Program-made: the position numbers and the translations under genes
Source of the DNA: UBA1479 sp964012715
Lineage (GTDB): Bacteria > Pseudomonadota > Alphaproteobacteria > Rhodospirillales > Casp-alpha2
Assembly (NCBI GenBank): GCA_964012715.1
Contig: CAXGUG010000085.1
Coordinates: 1 to 16,027, forward strand
DNA length: 16,027 nt
Reading direction: 5' to 3'
Shown: positions 7,406-15,123 of the stretch, piece after piece
How positions within the stretch are numbered: the stretch's first letter is position 1
Layout of the letters: every line of letters starts with the position of its first letter
Notes under the pieces: model-generated
Told to the model about the DNA's origin: nothing
The model's database searches: none
Seen by the model: the letters and a program-made list of their open reading frames with translations, nothing else

Positions 7406-7954
7406 CTATCCGGTGCCTTTCGTCGGCGGGTTTTTGTCGGATGGCGCGTCGTCGCGGAATTGCCGCCGGGCCCGGACCAGGGCGTCGAGGACGCGCTTCA
7501 TGTCCTTGTAGACGGTGGTGATGCCGATCCCCATTCGTTGGGCGATTTCCGGCTGGGACAGGCCCTCGAACCGGCTCATGAAAAACACCTGACGGCAGCG
7601 TTCCGGAAGGTCCGCAACGGCGGCTTCCATATGGCTCAGTTCGGCCTTGGCCATGAGGTGCCGTTCGGGCGTCAGGTCTTCGGCCTGCCGCCAGACTACG
7701 CCGTCGGCTTCGGCAAGGATTTCGCCGCGCCGCTTCTCGACCCGGATATGGTCGGTCGCCAGATTCGCGGCCATGGTGAACAGATAGGCGCGGCGGTCGC
7801 GCACGCTGGGGTCTTCGTCACTGCGCAGCAGTTTGACGTAAAGATCATGGGCGATGTCGGCGGCGAGCGAACGCGATCCCAGCCTTCGGCCAAGAAAGCT
7901 CAGCAGTTCCCATTCGTATTCGTGATAGGCGCGCAGCAACAGCGACTCGCGCAT
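7406..7954 (-). CDS. ECF sigma factor, FecI type
   Basis: A 182-residue RNA polymerase sigma factor with only regions 2 and 4. Region 2 spans about 5-76 (LLRAYHEYEWELLSFLGRR, DIAHDLYVKLL, AYLFTMAANLATDHIR). Region 4 spans about 108-162 (DLPERCRQVFFMSRFEGLS), with a helix-turn-helix at about 122-142 (SQPEIAQRMGIGITTVYKDM). The FecR gene just downstream and the STN-bearing receptor place it in the iron-starvation (cell-surface signalling) group. I chose ATG at 7954; an in-frame GTG at 8008 would add 18 residues not typical of the family and would leave a leader of only about 8 bases after the predicted promoter. It should be made when iron is low (Fur site at 8036-8050), and should direct transcription of the receptor gene, whose promoter lacks a good -35. 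That regulon is inferred. Confidence 0.92.
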   Translation of the reverse strand: MRESLLLRAYHEYEWELLSFLGRRLGSRSLAADIAHDLYVKLLRSDEDPSVRDRRAYLFTMAANLATDHIRVEKRRGEILAEADGVVWRQAEDLTPERHLMAKAELSHMEAAVADLPERCRQVFFMSRFEGLSQPEIAQRMGIGITTVYKDMKRVLDALVRARRQFRDDAPSDKNPPTKGTG

Positions 7955-8022
7955 GACCGGCCCCGGTTCGTTCAGTGGGTTGGCACGGCACGCCGTTCTT
8001 TCGGGCACCGCGATGTCAGCGG

Positions 8023-8051
8023 AGCATAGTCATACTGAGAATCATTCTCAA
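8023..8051 (-). promoter_or_regulatory. Sigma-70-type promoter of the ECF sigma gene
   Basis: On the minus strand TTGAGA (8046-8051) and TATGCT (8023-8028) are separated by exactly 17 bp. This gives a predicted transcription start near 8016 and a leader of about 60 bases before the ATG at 7954. The Fur palindrome covers the last five bases of the -35 box and most of the spacer, the classic arrangement for repression. Confidence 0.65.
8036..8050. promoter_or_regulatory. Fur box, perfect 7-1-7 palindrome
   Basis: TGAGAATCATTCTCA is a perfect inverted repeat of seven bases around one central base and matches the well-known Fur consensus form TGAGAATnATTCTCA. It overlaps the predicted promoter of the ECF sigma gene, so iron-loaded Fur would block that promoter. 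Confidence 0.85.
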
Positions 8052-8059
8052 TTGTAAAG

Positions 8060-8073
8060 CCCCAAGGCCGGGG
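8060..8073 (-). terminator. Possible weak terminator after the oxoprolinase gene
   Basis: About 20 bases after the stop at 8091, the minus strand carries CCCC-GGCCTT-GGGG followed by CTTTACAATT. The stem is short and the T-run poor. It lies directly in front of the ECF promoter, so a terminator here would insulate the iron locus from the oxoprolinase gene. Confidence 0.3.
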
Positions 8074-8090
8074 AGGTGCCGGGATGGATG

Positions 8091-11000
8091 TCAGGCCGCG
8101 CCGAACCCGCCGCCGCCGGGCGTTTCGATCACGAACACATCCCCGGCGGTCAGGTCGCGGCGGTCGGTGCCGGTCAGGTCTTCGGTCCTGCCGTCGGCGT
8201 ACTCCACCCGGTTGACGCCGATCGTTCCGGCCCCGCCGCCGTCCAGGCCGTGGGGCGGCACGCGACGATGGCTGGACAAGATCGCCGCCGTCATGTCTTC
8301 CAGGAAGCGAACCCGGCGGATCACGCCGTCGCCGCCATGATGGGCCCCCGGCCCGCCCGAACCTCGGCGGATGGCGAAGCTTTCGAGCAAGACCGGGAAG
8401 CGCCATTCCAGCACTTCCGGGTCGGTCAGGCGGGTATTGGTCATATGGCAATGAACGGCGTCGGTGCCGTCGAAATCCGGCCCGGCCCCCGAGCCGCCGC
8501 AGATCGTTTCGTAATACTGATGCCGGTCGTTGCCGAAGGTGAAATTGTTGCAGGTCCCCTGACTGGCGGCCAGCACGCCGAGCGCGCCATAGATCGCATC
8601 GGTGATCGCCATGCTGGTTTCCACGTTGCCCGCGACTACGGCGGCGGGATAGGCGGGGGCCAGCATCGAGCGTTCGGGGATGATCAGGTTCAACGGCTTC
8701 AGGCACCCGGCATTAAGCGGGATGTCGTCGTCGATCAGCGTGCGGAACACATAGAGCACCGCCGCGTGGCAGATCGCCGAAGGCGCGTTGAAATTGCTAT
8801 CCAACTGATCGGACGAGCCGGAGAAATCCAGCGTCGCCTCGCGCTTGGCGCGGTCGACGGTCAGCTTCACGTCGATCACGGCACCGTTGTCCATTTCACT
8901 GCGGAAATGGCCGTCCTGCAACACGTCGAGAACCCGGCGCAGGCTTTCCTCAGCATTGTCCTGAACATGGTCCATATAGGCCCAGACCGTTTCCAGGCCG
9001 AAGTGATCGACCATCCGGCGCAGTTCCTGCGCACCCTTTTCGTTGGCCGCGATCTGCGCCGCCAGGTCGGCTAAATTCTGGTCGAAATTGCGTACCGGAT
9101 AGGGACCGCCGCACAGCAGTTCGCGCAGGGCTTCTTCGCGCAGGTTGCCTTGATCGACCAGCAGGAAGTTGTCGATCAGCACCCCTTCCTCGGCCACGGT
9201 GCGGCTGTCGGGCGGCATCGAGCCGGGCGTGATCCCGCCGATATCGGCATGGTGGCCGCGCGACCCGACATAGAACAGGATGTCCCGGCCCGCGTCGTCG
9301 AACACCGGGGTGATGACCGTGACGTCCGGCAGGTGCGTGCCGCCGTTATAGGGCGCGTTCAGGGCATAGACGTTGCCCGGCTTCATCTTGCCTTCGTTGC
9401 CGCGCATCACGGCGCGGATGCTCTCGCCCATGGACCCCAGGTGCACGGGAATATGCGGCGCATTGGCGATCAGATCGCCATGGCGGTCGAACACGGCGCA
9501 GGAAAAATCCAGCCGTTCCTTGATGTTCACCGAATAGCTGGTGTTGGCCAGGGTCGTGCCCATCTGCTCGGCGATGGACATGAACAGGTTGTTGAAGATT
9601 TCCAGCATCACAGGGTCGGCCTTGGTGCCGATGGCCTGCATCTCGGGGCGGGGCTCGGCCCGGGTCAGGACCAGATGTCCCTTGCGGGTCAATTCGGCGG
9701 CCCAGCCCGGCTCGACCACGATGGTCGAGGTGCTTTCGATCAGGATCGCCGGCCCAACCACCCGGTCGCCGGGTAACAACGCCTCGGTCCGGTAGACGGG
9801 GGCGTCGTGCGCGCCGCCGCCCGAGACCATCGCGACATGATCCATGGGGCGCAAGGCGGCGACGCCCGGCATGTCTTCGATGTCCGGGTCCTCGGCCAGT
9901 CCGGCCCGGCCCACGACCTCGACCGAGACGGCTTCGATCACATGGCCCCGGCCCGGCGCGGTAAATCCGTAGCGCTGGCGGTGCAGGGTTTCGAATTCGT
10001 CGATCATTTTCTGCCGGTCGCCGAACGGAACGATCAGGGCCGTGTCCGTGCCCGCGTAGCGCAGATGCGCGCGGCGCAGGGTTTCGATGTTCTCCGGCGC
10101 GATTCCCTGGTCGGAAATCTCCGCCCGGGCCTCGGCTTCCAGCCCTTCGATCACATTCATCAGGGGGCCGGTCAGGCCCGCTTCCAAGGGGGCCTCGACG
10201 GCTTTTTCGCGGATTGCCCGCACATCGGCCAAGCCCATGCCATAAGCCGACAGCACGCCCGCGAAGGGATGCAGGAACACGGTATTCATGCCCAAGGCGT
10301 CGGCAACCAAGCAGGCATGCTGACCGGCGGCCCCACCGAAACAGTTGAGGACATAGCCGGTCACATCATGGCCGCGCTGGACCGAAATCTTCTTGATCGC
10401 GTTGGCCATGTTTTCGATGGCGATCTGCAGGAAGCCCTCGGCCACTTCCTCGGGCGTGCGGTCGTCGCTGGTCTGGTCGCGGATGGTCCGAGCCATGGCC
10501 TTGAACCCGTCACGCACGGCGCGGGCGTCCAGCGGCTGATCGGCGTTGGGGCCGAACACGGCGGGGAAGTATTGCGGCTGAACCTTGCCCAGCATGACGT
10601 TGCAGTCGGTCACGGTCAGCGGCCCGCCCCGGCGGTAGCAGGCCGGGCCCGGGTCGGCCCCGGCGCTGTCCGGCCCAACCCGGTAGCGCGCGCCATCGAA
10701 ATGCAGGATCGACCCGCCCCCGGCGGCGACGGTATGGATGTTCATCATCGGCGCGCGCATGCGCACCCCGGCGACCTGGGTTTCGAAGGTGCGCTCGTAC
10801 TCGCCGTCGTAATGGGACACGTCGGTCGAGGTGCCGCCCATGTCGAAGCCGATGATCTTGTCGAACCCGGCCATGCGCGCGGTTTCGACCATGCCGACCA
10901 CGCCGCCCGCAGGGCCGGACAAAATCGAATCCTTGCCCTGGAACAGGCGGGCGTCGGTCAGCCCGCCGTTGGATTGCATGAACTGTAGGCGGGTATTGCC

Positions 11001-11714
11001 CAAATCCGCCGCGACCCGGTCGACATAGCGGCGCAGGATCGGCGACAGATAGGCATCGACCACGGTGGTGTCGCCCCGGCTGACCAGCTTCATCAGGGGG
11101 CTGACCTCGTGGCTGACGGAAATCTGGGTAAAGCCGATTTCGCGGGCGATCTCGGCGGCGCGGCGTTCATGATCGGCATAGCGATAGCCGTGCATGAAGG
11201 CGATAGCCGCGGCCCGAATGCCGGCGTCGAAGGCGGCTTGCAAGCCGGCCCGAAGCTGCGCTTCGTCCAGCGGCGTCAGCACGTCGCCCTGGGCGTTGAG
11301 GCGCTCATCAGCCTCGATCACCTGTTCGTACAGCATTTCCGGCAGCACGATATGCCGGGCGAAAATGTCGGGACGGGCCTGATAGCCGATTCTGAGGGCA
11401 TCGCCGAAACCTTGGGTCACGACCAGGACCGTGCGGTCGCCCTTGCGCTCCAACAGGGCGTTGGTGGCGACGGTGGTGCCCATCTTGACGACGGTCACCG
11501 CACCCTCGGGGATGATGTCGCCCGCTTTCAGGCCCAGGATGTCGCGAATGCCCTGCAGGGCGGCGTCTTCGTATTGATCCGGGTTTTCCGACAACAGCTT
11601 ATGGGTGCTCAGGCGGCCGTCGGGGGCTTGCGCAACCAGATCGGTGAAGGTGCCGCCCCGGTCGATCCAGACGTGCCAGCCGGCGGAATTCGGATTTTGC
11701 CTGGAAGTCGTCAT
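8091..11714 (-). CDS. Single-chain 5-oxoprolinase / hydantoinase (HyuA-HyuB fusion)
   Basis: A 1207-residue cytoplasmic enzyme of the ATP-dependent 5-oxoprolinase/N-methylhydantoinase family, the usual length of the fused form. 5-Oxoprolinase opens 5-oxo-L-proline to L-glutamate using ATP; relatives open hydantoins, and others in the superfamily carboxylate ketones. The HyuA half (to about 690) begins with the nucleotide-binding motif DRGGTFTD (18-25), followed by SGPAGG (266-271) and a second phosphate-type motif, FDMGGTSTD (about 290-298). The HyuB half starts near M692 and contains GSRGHHADIGGITPGSMPP, a strongly conserved stretch, and ends with a glycine-rich tail (GGGGFG). The start is ATG at 11714, with no clear ribosome binding site. 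It is divergent from the dehydrogenase gene across 109 bp. The exact substrate is uncertain; the N-terminal WIDRGGTFTD form and the one-chain layout favour 5-oxoproline. Confidence 0.88.
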   Translation of the reverse strand: MTTSRQNPNSAGWHVWIDRGGTFTDLVAQAPDGRLSTHKLLSENPDQYEDAALQGIRDILGLKAGDIIPEGAVTVVKMGTTVATNALLERKGDRTVLVVTQGFGDALRIGYQARPDIFARHIVLPEMLYEQVIEADERLNAQGDVLTPLDEAQLRAGLQAAFDAGIRAAAIAFMHGYRYADHERRAAEIAREIGFTQISVSHEVSPLMKLVSRGDTTVVDAYLSPILRRYVDRVAADLGNTRLQFMQSNGGLTDARLFQGKDSILSGPAGGVVGMVETARMAGFDKIIGFDMGGTSTDVSHYDGEYERTFETQVAGVRMRAPMMNIHTVAAGGGSILHFDGARYRVGPDSAGADPGPACYRRGGPLTVTDCNVMLGKVQPQYFPAVFGPNADQPLDARAVRDGFKAMARTIRDQTSDDRTPEEVAEGFLQIAIENMANAIKKISVQRGHDVTGYVLNCFGGAAGQHACLVADALGMNTVFLHPFAGVLSAYGMGLADVRAIREKAVEAPLEAGLTGPLMNVIEGLEAEARAEISDQGIAPENIETLRRAHLRYAGTDTALIVPFGDRQKMIDEFETLHRQRYGFTAPGRGHVIEAVSVEVVGRAGLAEDPDIEDMPGVAALRPMDHVAMVSGGGAHDAPVYRTEALLPGDRVVGPAILIESTSTIVVEPGWAAELTRKGHLVLTRAEPRPEMQAIGTKADPVMLEIFNNLFMSIAEQMGTTLANTSYSVNIKERLDFSCAVFDRHGDLIANAPHIPVHLGSMGESIRAVMRGNEGKMKPGNVYALNAPYNGGTHLPDVTVITPVFDDAGRDILFYVGSRGHHADIGGITPGSMPPDSRTVAEEGVLIDNFLLVDQGNLREEALRELLCGGPYPVRNFDQNLADLAAQIAANEKGAQELRRMVDHFGLETVWAYMDHVQDNAEESLRRVLDVLQDGHFRSEMDNGAVIDVKLTVDRAKREATLDFSGSSDQLDSNFNAPSAICHAAVLYVFRTLIDDDIPLNAGCLKPLNLIIPERSMLAPAYPAAVVAGNVETSMAITDAIYGALGVLAASQGTCNNFTFGNDRHQYYETICGGSGAGPDFDGTDAVHCHMTNTRLTDPEVLEWRFPVLLESFAIRRGSGGPGAHHGGDGVIRRVRFLEDMTAAILSSHRRVPPHGLDGGGAGTIGVNRVEYADGRTEDLTGTDRRDLTAGDVFVIETPGGGGFGAA

Positions 11715-11823
11715 GCAGCCCGTTCGCGCAATTCAAGAGAAATGAAATACAGCGGCGTTTTCTCGCGCTGTCGTCTGGTTTAAAACGGCGCTTGGAAGAA
11801 AACAACCAAGGACCATCCATCCC
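11715..11823. other. Divergent intergenic region, oxoprolinase / dehydrogenase
   Basis: This 109-bp gap must hold both outward promoters. I see no convincing -35/-10 pair. CGTTTT and AAAACG form a 6-bp inverted repeat separated by about 20 bases near 11755-11786, which could be an operator half-site pair but is weak evidence. AAGGA lies 11 bases before the dehydrogenase ATG. Confidence 0.35.
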
Positions 11824-12867
11824 ATGACGCGCACGCTCGCCTATTTCCAGAATTTCATGGATCCGGTTGCGCTTGATATCCTGGGCAAAGAACCCGGGAT
11901 CAAACTGCAACGTCTGGATTTCAACGCCGACCCCGCCGAAACCTGGCGCTTGCTTGAGCAAGCCCACGGCTGCCAGTTCCTGCCGACCAACGAAACGGCC
12001 CAGGAATGGTTCCCGACGCGGGAACTGCTGGAACGCTGCCCCAATATGCTGGCCGTGTCCTGTTCCGGCGCGGGCTACGACATGTTCGACGTCGAAGCCG
12101 CGACCGAGCTGGGCATCATGATGGTCAATAATTCGGGCGCGAACTCGGTTTCCGTGGCGCAGCACGTGGTCGGTCTGGCCATGACCCTGTCGAAGCAGAT
12201 CGCCCAGACGGACAAGGCGATCCGCGCCAATCCCAAGATCAGCCGCATGGATTACGTTGGCGAGGAACTGACCGACAAAGTCATCGGCATCGTCGGCCTG
12301 GGTAACATCGGGCGACTGGTCGCGGGCTATATGAAGGTCTTCGGGGCCAAGGCGATTGCCTGCGACCCCTATATCACCGACGCCGATTTCGCCGAGCGCG
12401 GGGCGGAAAAGGTCGATTTCGACACGCTGTTCCGCGAAGCCGACATCGTTTCGATCAACTGCCCGTTGAACGACGAAACGCGTGACATGGTCGATGCCCG
12501 GGCCTTCGGCCTGATGAAGCCCTCGGCCTATTTCATCTCGACCGCGCGGGGCGGCATCCATAACGAAGACGCCCTGGTCGCGGCGCTGCGCGAAAAGCGC
12601 ATTCGCGGTGCCGGCCTGGACGTGTTCGACATCGAGCCGACAGGCAACGCCACCAACAAGTTCGTGGAATTCGACAACGTCCTGTTGTCGCCGCACAACG
12701 CGGGCGTGACCGTGGAGTGCAGCTACAACATGGCCAAGGCTTCCGCCGAACAGTGGAAAGTGATTTTGTCCGGTGGGCGGCCGCCGCGCCTCAAGAACCC
12801 CGAGGTTTGGGACCGCTACACCGAACGCTATCAACGCCTGTTCGGTCAGGCCGTGGCGGCGGAGTAG
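11824..12867 (+). CDS. D-2-hydroxyacid dehydrogenase, NAD-dependent
   Basis: A 347-residue protein of the D-isomer-specific 2-hydroxyacid dehydrogenase family, which reversibly converts 2-oxo acids to D-2-hydroxy acids with NAD(P)H in the cytoplasm. The nucleotide-binding loop GLGNIG is at about 158-163, with an acidic residue near the end of the second strand (ACDPY), which favours NAD over NADP. The catalytic triad has the expected spacing: R242 in ARGG, E271 in DIEPT, and H291 in SPHNAG. The substrate domain is formed by the N-terminal 100 residues and the C-terminal tail. The start is ATG at 11824, with AAGGA 11 bases upstream. Phosphoglycerate, glyoxylate and 2-oxoglutarate are all possible substrates for the family. 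It lies divergent from the oxoprolinase gene and only 6 bp from the convergent oxidase gene. Confidence 0.9.
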   Translation: MTRTLAYFQNFMDPVALDILGKEPGIKLQRLDFNADPAETWRLLEQAHGCQFLPTNETAQEWFPTRELLERCPNMLAVSCSGAGYDMFDVEAATELGIMMVNNSGANSVSVAQHVVGLAMTLSKQIAQTDKAIRANPKISRMDYVGEELTDKVIGIVGLGNIGRLVAGYMKVFGAKAIACDPYITDADFAERGAEKVDFDTLFREADIVSINCPLNDETRDMVDARAFGLMKPSAYFISTARGGIHNEDALVAALREKRIRGAGLDVFDIEPTGNATNKFVEFDNVLLSPHNAGVTVECSYNMAKASAEQWKVILSGGRPPRLKNPEVWDRYTERYQRLFGQAVAAE

Positions 12868-12873
12868 GGAAGC

Positions 12874-14010
12874 CTACGCCGCCTGCTTGGCTGCCATTTC
12901 CGTAATGGTTTTGCCGATTGCAAGGGACGAGGTCAGCCCCGGGCTTTCAATGCCGTAAAGGGCGATATAGGCCGCAAGGCCATGGACCTCGGCCCCTTGG
13001 AACACGAAGTCGGCGGCGTATTTGTCGTTGCTGTTGGTCAGCTTCGGCCGCACGCCGGAATAGCCGGGCGACAACGCGCCGTCCGGCAGGCCCGGCCAAT
13101 AGCGGCGGATCGCGGTGTAGAAGCTATCGACACGGCTTTCGTCGACCATGTAATTGATCTGGTCCGGGTGGGTCACGTCGAGCCATTCGACGTCGGGGCC
13201 GAACTTGGTCCCGCCGCCCAGGTCCAGGGTCGAATGCGTGCCCAGACCACCCGGCACCGGGGCCGGATAGATCAGGTGGTTGAACGGGCTTTTGCCCGGA
13301 TAGGTGAAATAATGTCCCTTGGCGTAGTACGAGCCGGGGATTGTGTCGGCGGGGATGCCGTCGATCGCGCGGGCGATATGCTGGGCATAAAGGCCGCCCG
13401 CGTTGACCACCAGATTGCAGTCCAATTCCATCGGCGTTTCGCCGCCGGCGCGCAGGCGAATGCGCCCGTCGGCCAGAACCTCGCCGCCTTCGACCGGGGT
13501 GTTGAAGGCGATCATCCCGCCCTGGTCCTCGAGCTCGCCCTGTAGCGACAGCATGTAGCCGTGGCTTTCGATGATGCCGGTCGACGGCGACATCAGGCCC
13601 GCCGCGGCGCGGACGTTCGGTTCGGCCTGTTTCATCTGGTCGGCGTCGAGCCATTCCAGGTCCATCACGCCGTTGGCTTCGCCCTTGGCCTTCAGTTCTT
13701 CCAGCTTGGAAACCTCGTCCTCGGTGATCGCGACGATGATTTTTCCGATGCGGTTGTGTTCGATGCCGTGGCTGGCGCAGTAGTCGTACAGCATGTGTTT
13801 GCCTTCGACGCAGCACTTCGCCTTCAACGAATCCTTGGGGTAATAGATGCCGCCGTGGATGACCTCGGAATTGCGCGAGCTGGTGCCGGTGCCGATGTCA
13901 TCGGCCTTTTCCAACAACACGACGTCGCGGCCCGCCTGGGCCAGGGTGCGGGCGCAGGCAAGGCCAACGACCCCCCCGCCGATCACCACTGTATCAACCT
14001 GTTCGGCCAT
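12874..14010 (-). CDS. lhgO: LhgO-type FAD-dependent L-2-hydroxyacid oxidase/dehydrogenase
   Basis: A 378-residue flavoprotein of the DAO/L-2-hydroxyglutarate dehydrogenase family. The FAD-binding loop is GGGVVG (11-16), with E34 at the end of the second strand, expected to hold the ribose. SSRNSEVIHGGIYYP (44-58) is the hallmark of the LhgO/L2HGDH group. GYSGVRPKL and GIESPGLTSSLAIG near the C-terminus complete the FAD site. LhgO oxidises L-2-hydroxyglutarate to 2-oxoglutarate, passing electrons to oxygen or the quinone pool. The start is ATG at 14010, with an excellent ribosome binding site (AGGAG, five bases upstream). The gene is divergent from the BASS transporter and convergent with the D-2-hydroxyacid dehydrogenase. 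Family membership is clear; in alphaproteobacteria such proteins may act on other L-2-hydroxy acids, so the symbol is tentative. Confidence 0.85.
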   Translation of the reverse strand: MAEQVDTVVIGGGVVGLACARTLAQAGRDVVLLEKADDIGTGTSSRNSEVIHGGIYYPKDSLKAKCCVEGKHMLYDYCASHGIEHNRIGKIIVAITEDEVSKLEELKAKGEANGVMDLEWLDADQMKQAEPNVRAAAGLMSPSTGIIESHGYMLSLQGELEDQGGMIAFNTPVEGGEVLADGRIRLRAGGETPMELDCNLVVNAGGLYAQHIARAIDGIPADTIPGSYYAKGHYFTYPGKSPFNHLIYPAPVPGGLGTHSTLDLGGGTKFGPDVEWLDVTHPDQINYMVDESRVDSFYTAIRRYWPGLPDGALSPGYSGVRPKLTNSNDKYAADFVFQGAEVHGLAAYIALYGIESPGLTSSLAIGKTITEMAAKQAA

Positions 14011-14045
14011 GGATGCTCCTGATATTCGGGATTATTCGTTCGAAT

Positions 14046-14053
14046 TGTATACA
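14046..14053. promoter_or_regulatory. TGTATACA palindrome in a divergent promoter region
   Basis: TGTATACA is a perfect 8-bp palindrome within TTGTATACAT, 36 bp before the oxidase start and about 84 bp before the transporter start. It resembles the t.GTa-tAC.a operators of GntR/FadR-type regulators, which often control hydroxyacid and organic-acid genes, with one mismatch at the outer position. No regulator gene is in the window. The 126-bp gap 14011-14136 shows no other clear element. Confidence 0.4.
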
Positions 14054-14136
14054 TCTCGGTTTGCCTCATAATCGGGCGGCGTGCAAGGGTGTCCATGTGC
14101 CCCTCCACCGTCGGAACAGGCCTTAGGACCACCGTT

Positions 14137-15099
14137 ATGAACCCCATCACCCCCCTGATCGCCGCCCTTGGATTCCTTGGCCGTCACGCCACGACGATGA
14201 TGGCCGTGGGGGTGTTTTCCGGCCTGGCCCTGCCCGGTTGGGCGATCCATCTGCAGCCCTGGCTGACCCATATGGTCTGGGTGCTGATGTTCGTCTCGAT
14301 GCTGCATATCGACTGGGCCGACGTCCTGGGCCATATCCGCCGCCCGTTCCTGTTGGGCACGACCTTGGTCTGGATGCTGGCGATCACGCCGGTGCTGGTC
14401 TGGTTGTTGGTCAAGGATACGGGCCTGTCGCCGGGTCTGATCGTCGCGGTGGTGCTGACGGCGGCAAGCTGCCCGCTGATGTCGACGCCCGCCGTCGGCA
14501 TGATCCTGGGCCTGGACGGTGCTTTCTTGTTGCTGGTTCTGGTCGCCGAAACCTTCCTGGTGCCCCTGACCCTGCCGATCATTTCGACCAATCTGGTGGC
14601 GACGCCGCTGTCGACCCTGGACCTGATGGGCCGCTTGGCGGCGCTGGTGGCCTCGACCTTCTTTGCCGCCCTGATCGCCCAGCGCCTGTTGGGTAAGGCG
14701 CGCCTGGAAACCCTCCGGGTGCCGCTGCACGGGGTCTCGGTTCTGTTGCTGGTCGGCTTCGCCGCGGGCTTGATGGCCGGCGTTCCCGCGGCATTCCGGG
14801 CCGATCCGGAACACGTCATCTTCGTCACGGTGCTGAGCTTTGCCGTCTATGCCGGGCTGCAGCTTGCGGGGGCGGGGATGTATCTGGCGGTGGGCCGTGC
14901 GCTGGGCCGGAATTGGGATCGGGTCAAGGTCCTGAGCGGGGCCTTCGCCTCGGGTAATCGCAACCTTGCGATCCTGATCGCGGTATTGTTACCGGGCATC
15001 GATGCCGACACCATGCTTTACTTCGTGGTCGGGCAGTTTCCGATCTATCTGATGCCGACCGTTTGGCGGTATCTGGCGAAACGCCTGCTCCCTGCCTAA
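14137..15099 (+). CDS. BASS (bile acid:sodium symporter) family transporter
   Basis: A 320-residue integral membrane protein with about nine or ten hydrophobic segments across its whole length. The pattern fits the SBF/BASS fold: a first half ending in polar helix-break motifs (TAASCPLMSTPAVGMILGLD) and a second half with SGAFASGNRNLAILIAVL, matching the conserved G.RN region of the family. BASS members carry organic anions with sodium; some carry 2-oxo acids or pantoate. The start is ATG at 14137, with AGGA eight bases upstream. An in-frame GTG at 14089 would add 16 residues of non-membrane character and lacks a binding site. Given its neighbours, a small carboxylate is a reasonable guess for the substrate but no more. 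The following DUF3750 gene begins directly at its stop. Confidence 0.8.
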   Translation: MNPITPLIAALGFLGRHATTMMAVGVFSGLALPGWAIHLQPWLTHMVWVLMFVSMLHIDWADVLGHIRRPFLLGTTLVWMLAITPVLVWLLVKDTGLSPGLIVAVVLTAASCPLMSTPAVGMILGLDGAFLLLVLVAETFLVPLTLPIISTNLVATPLSTLDLMGRLAALVASTFFAALIAQRLLGKARLETLRVPLHGVSVLLLVGFAAGLMAGVPAAFRADPEHVIFVTVLSFAVYAGLQLAGAGMYLAVGRALGRNWDRVKVLSGAFASGNRNLAILIAVLLPGIDADTMLYFVVGQFPIYLMPTVWRYLAKRLLPA

Positions 15100-15123
15100 A
15101 TGAAGGGGCGGAAAGTTTCAGGC

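Noticed and set aside
8076..11783. Several long plus-strand open frames (up to 393 codons) opposite the oxoprolinase gene
   Set aside because: Histidine-, glycine- and arginine-rich translations without motifs, mirroring the codons of a clear 1207-residue enzyme. Antisense artefacts.
11599..12834. A 411-codon minus-strand open frame opposite the D-2-hydroxyacid dehydrogenase
   Set aside because: The plus strand has the complete Arg-Glu-His catalytic set and nucleotide-binding loop; the antisense product matches nothing I recognise.
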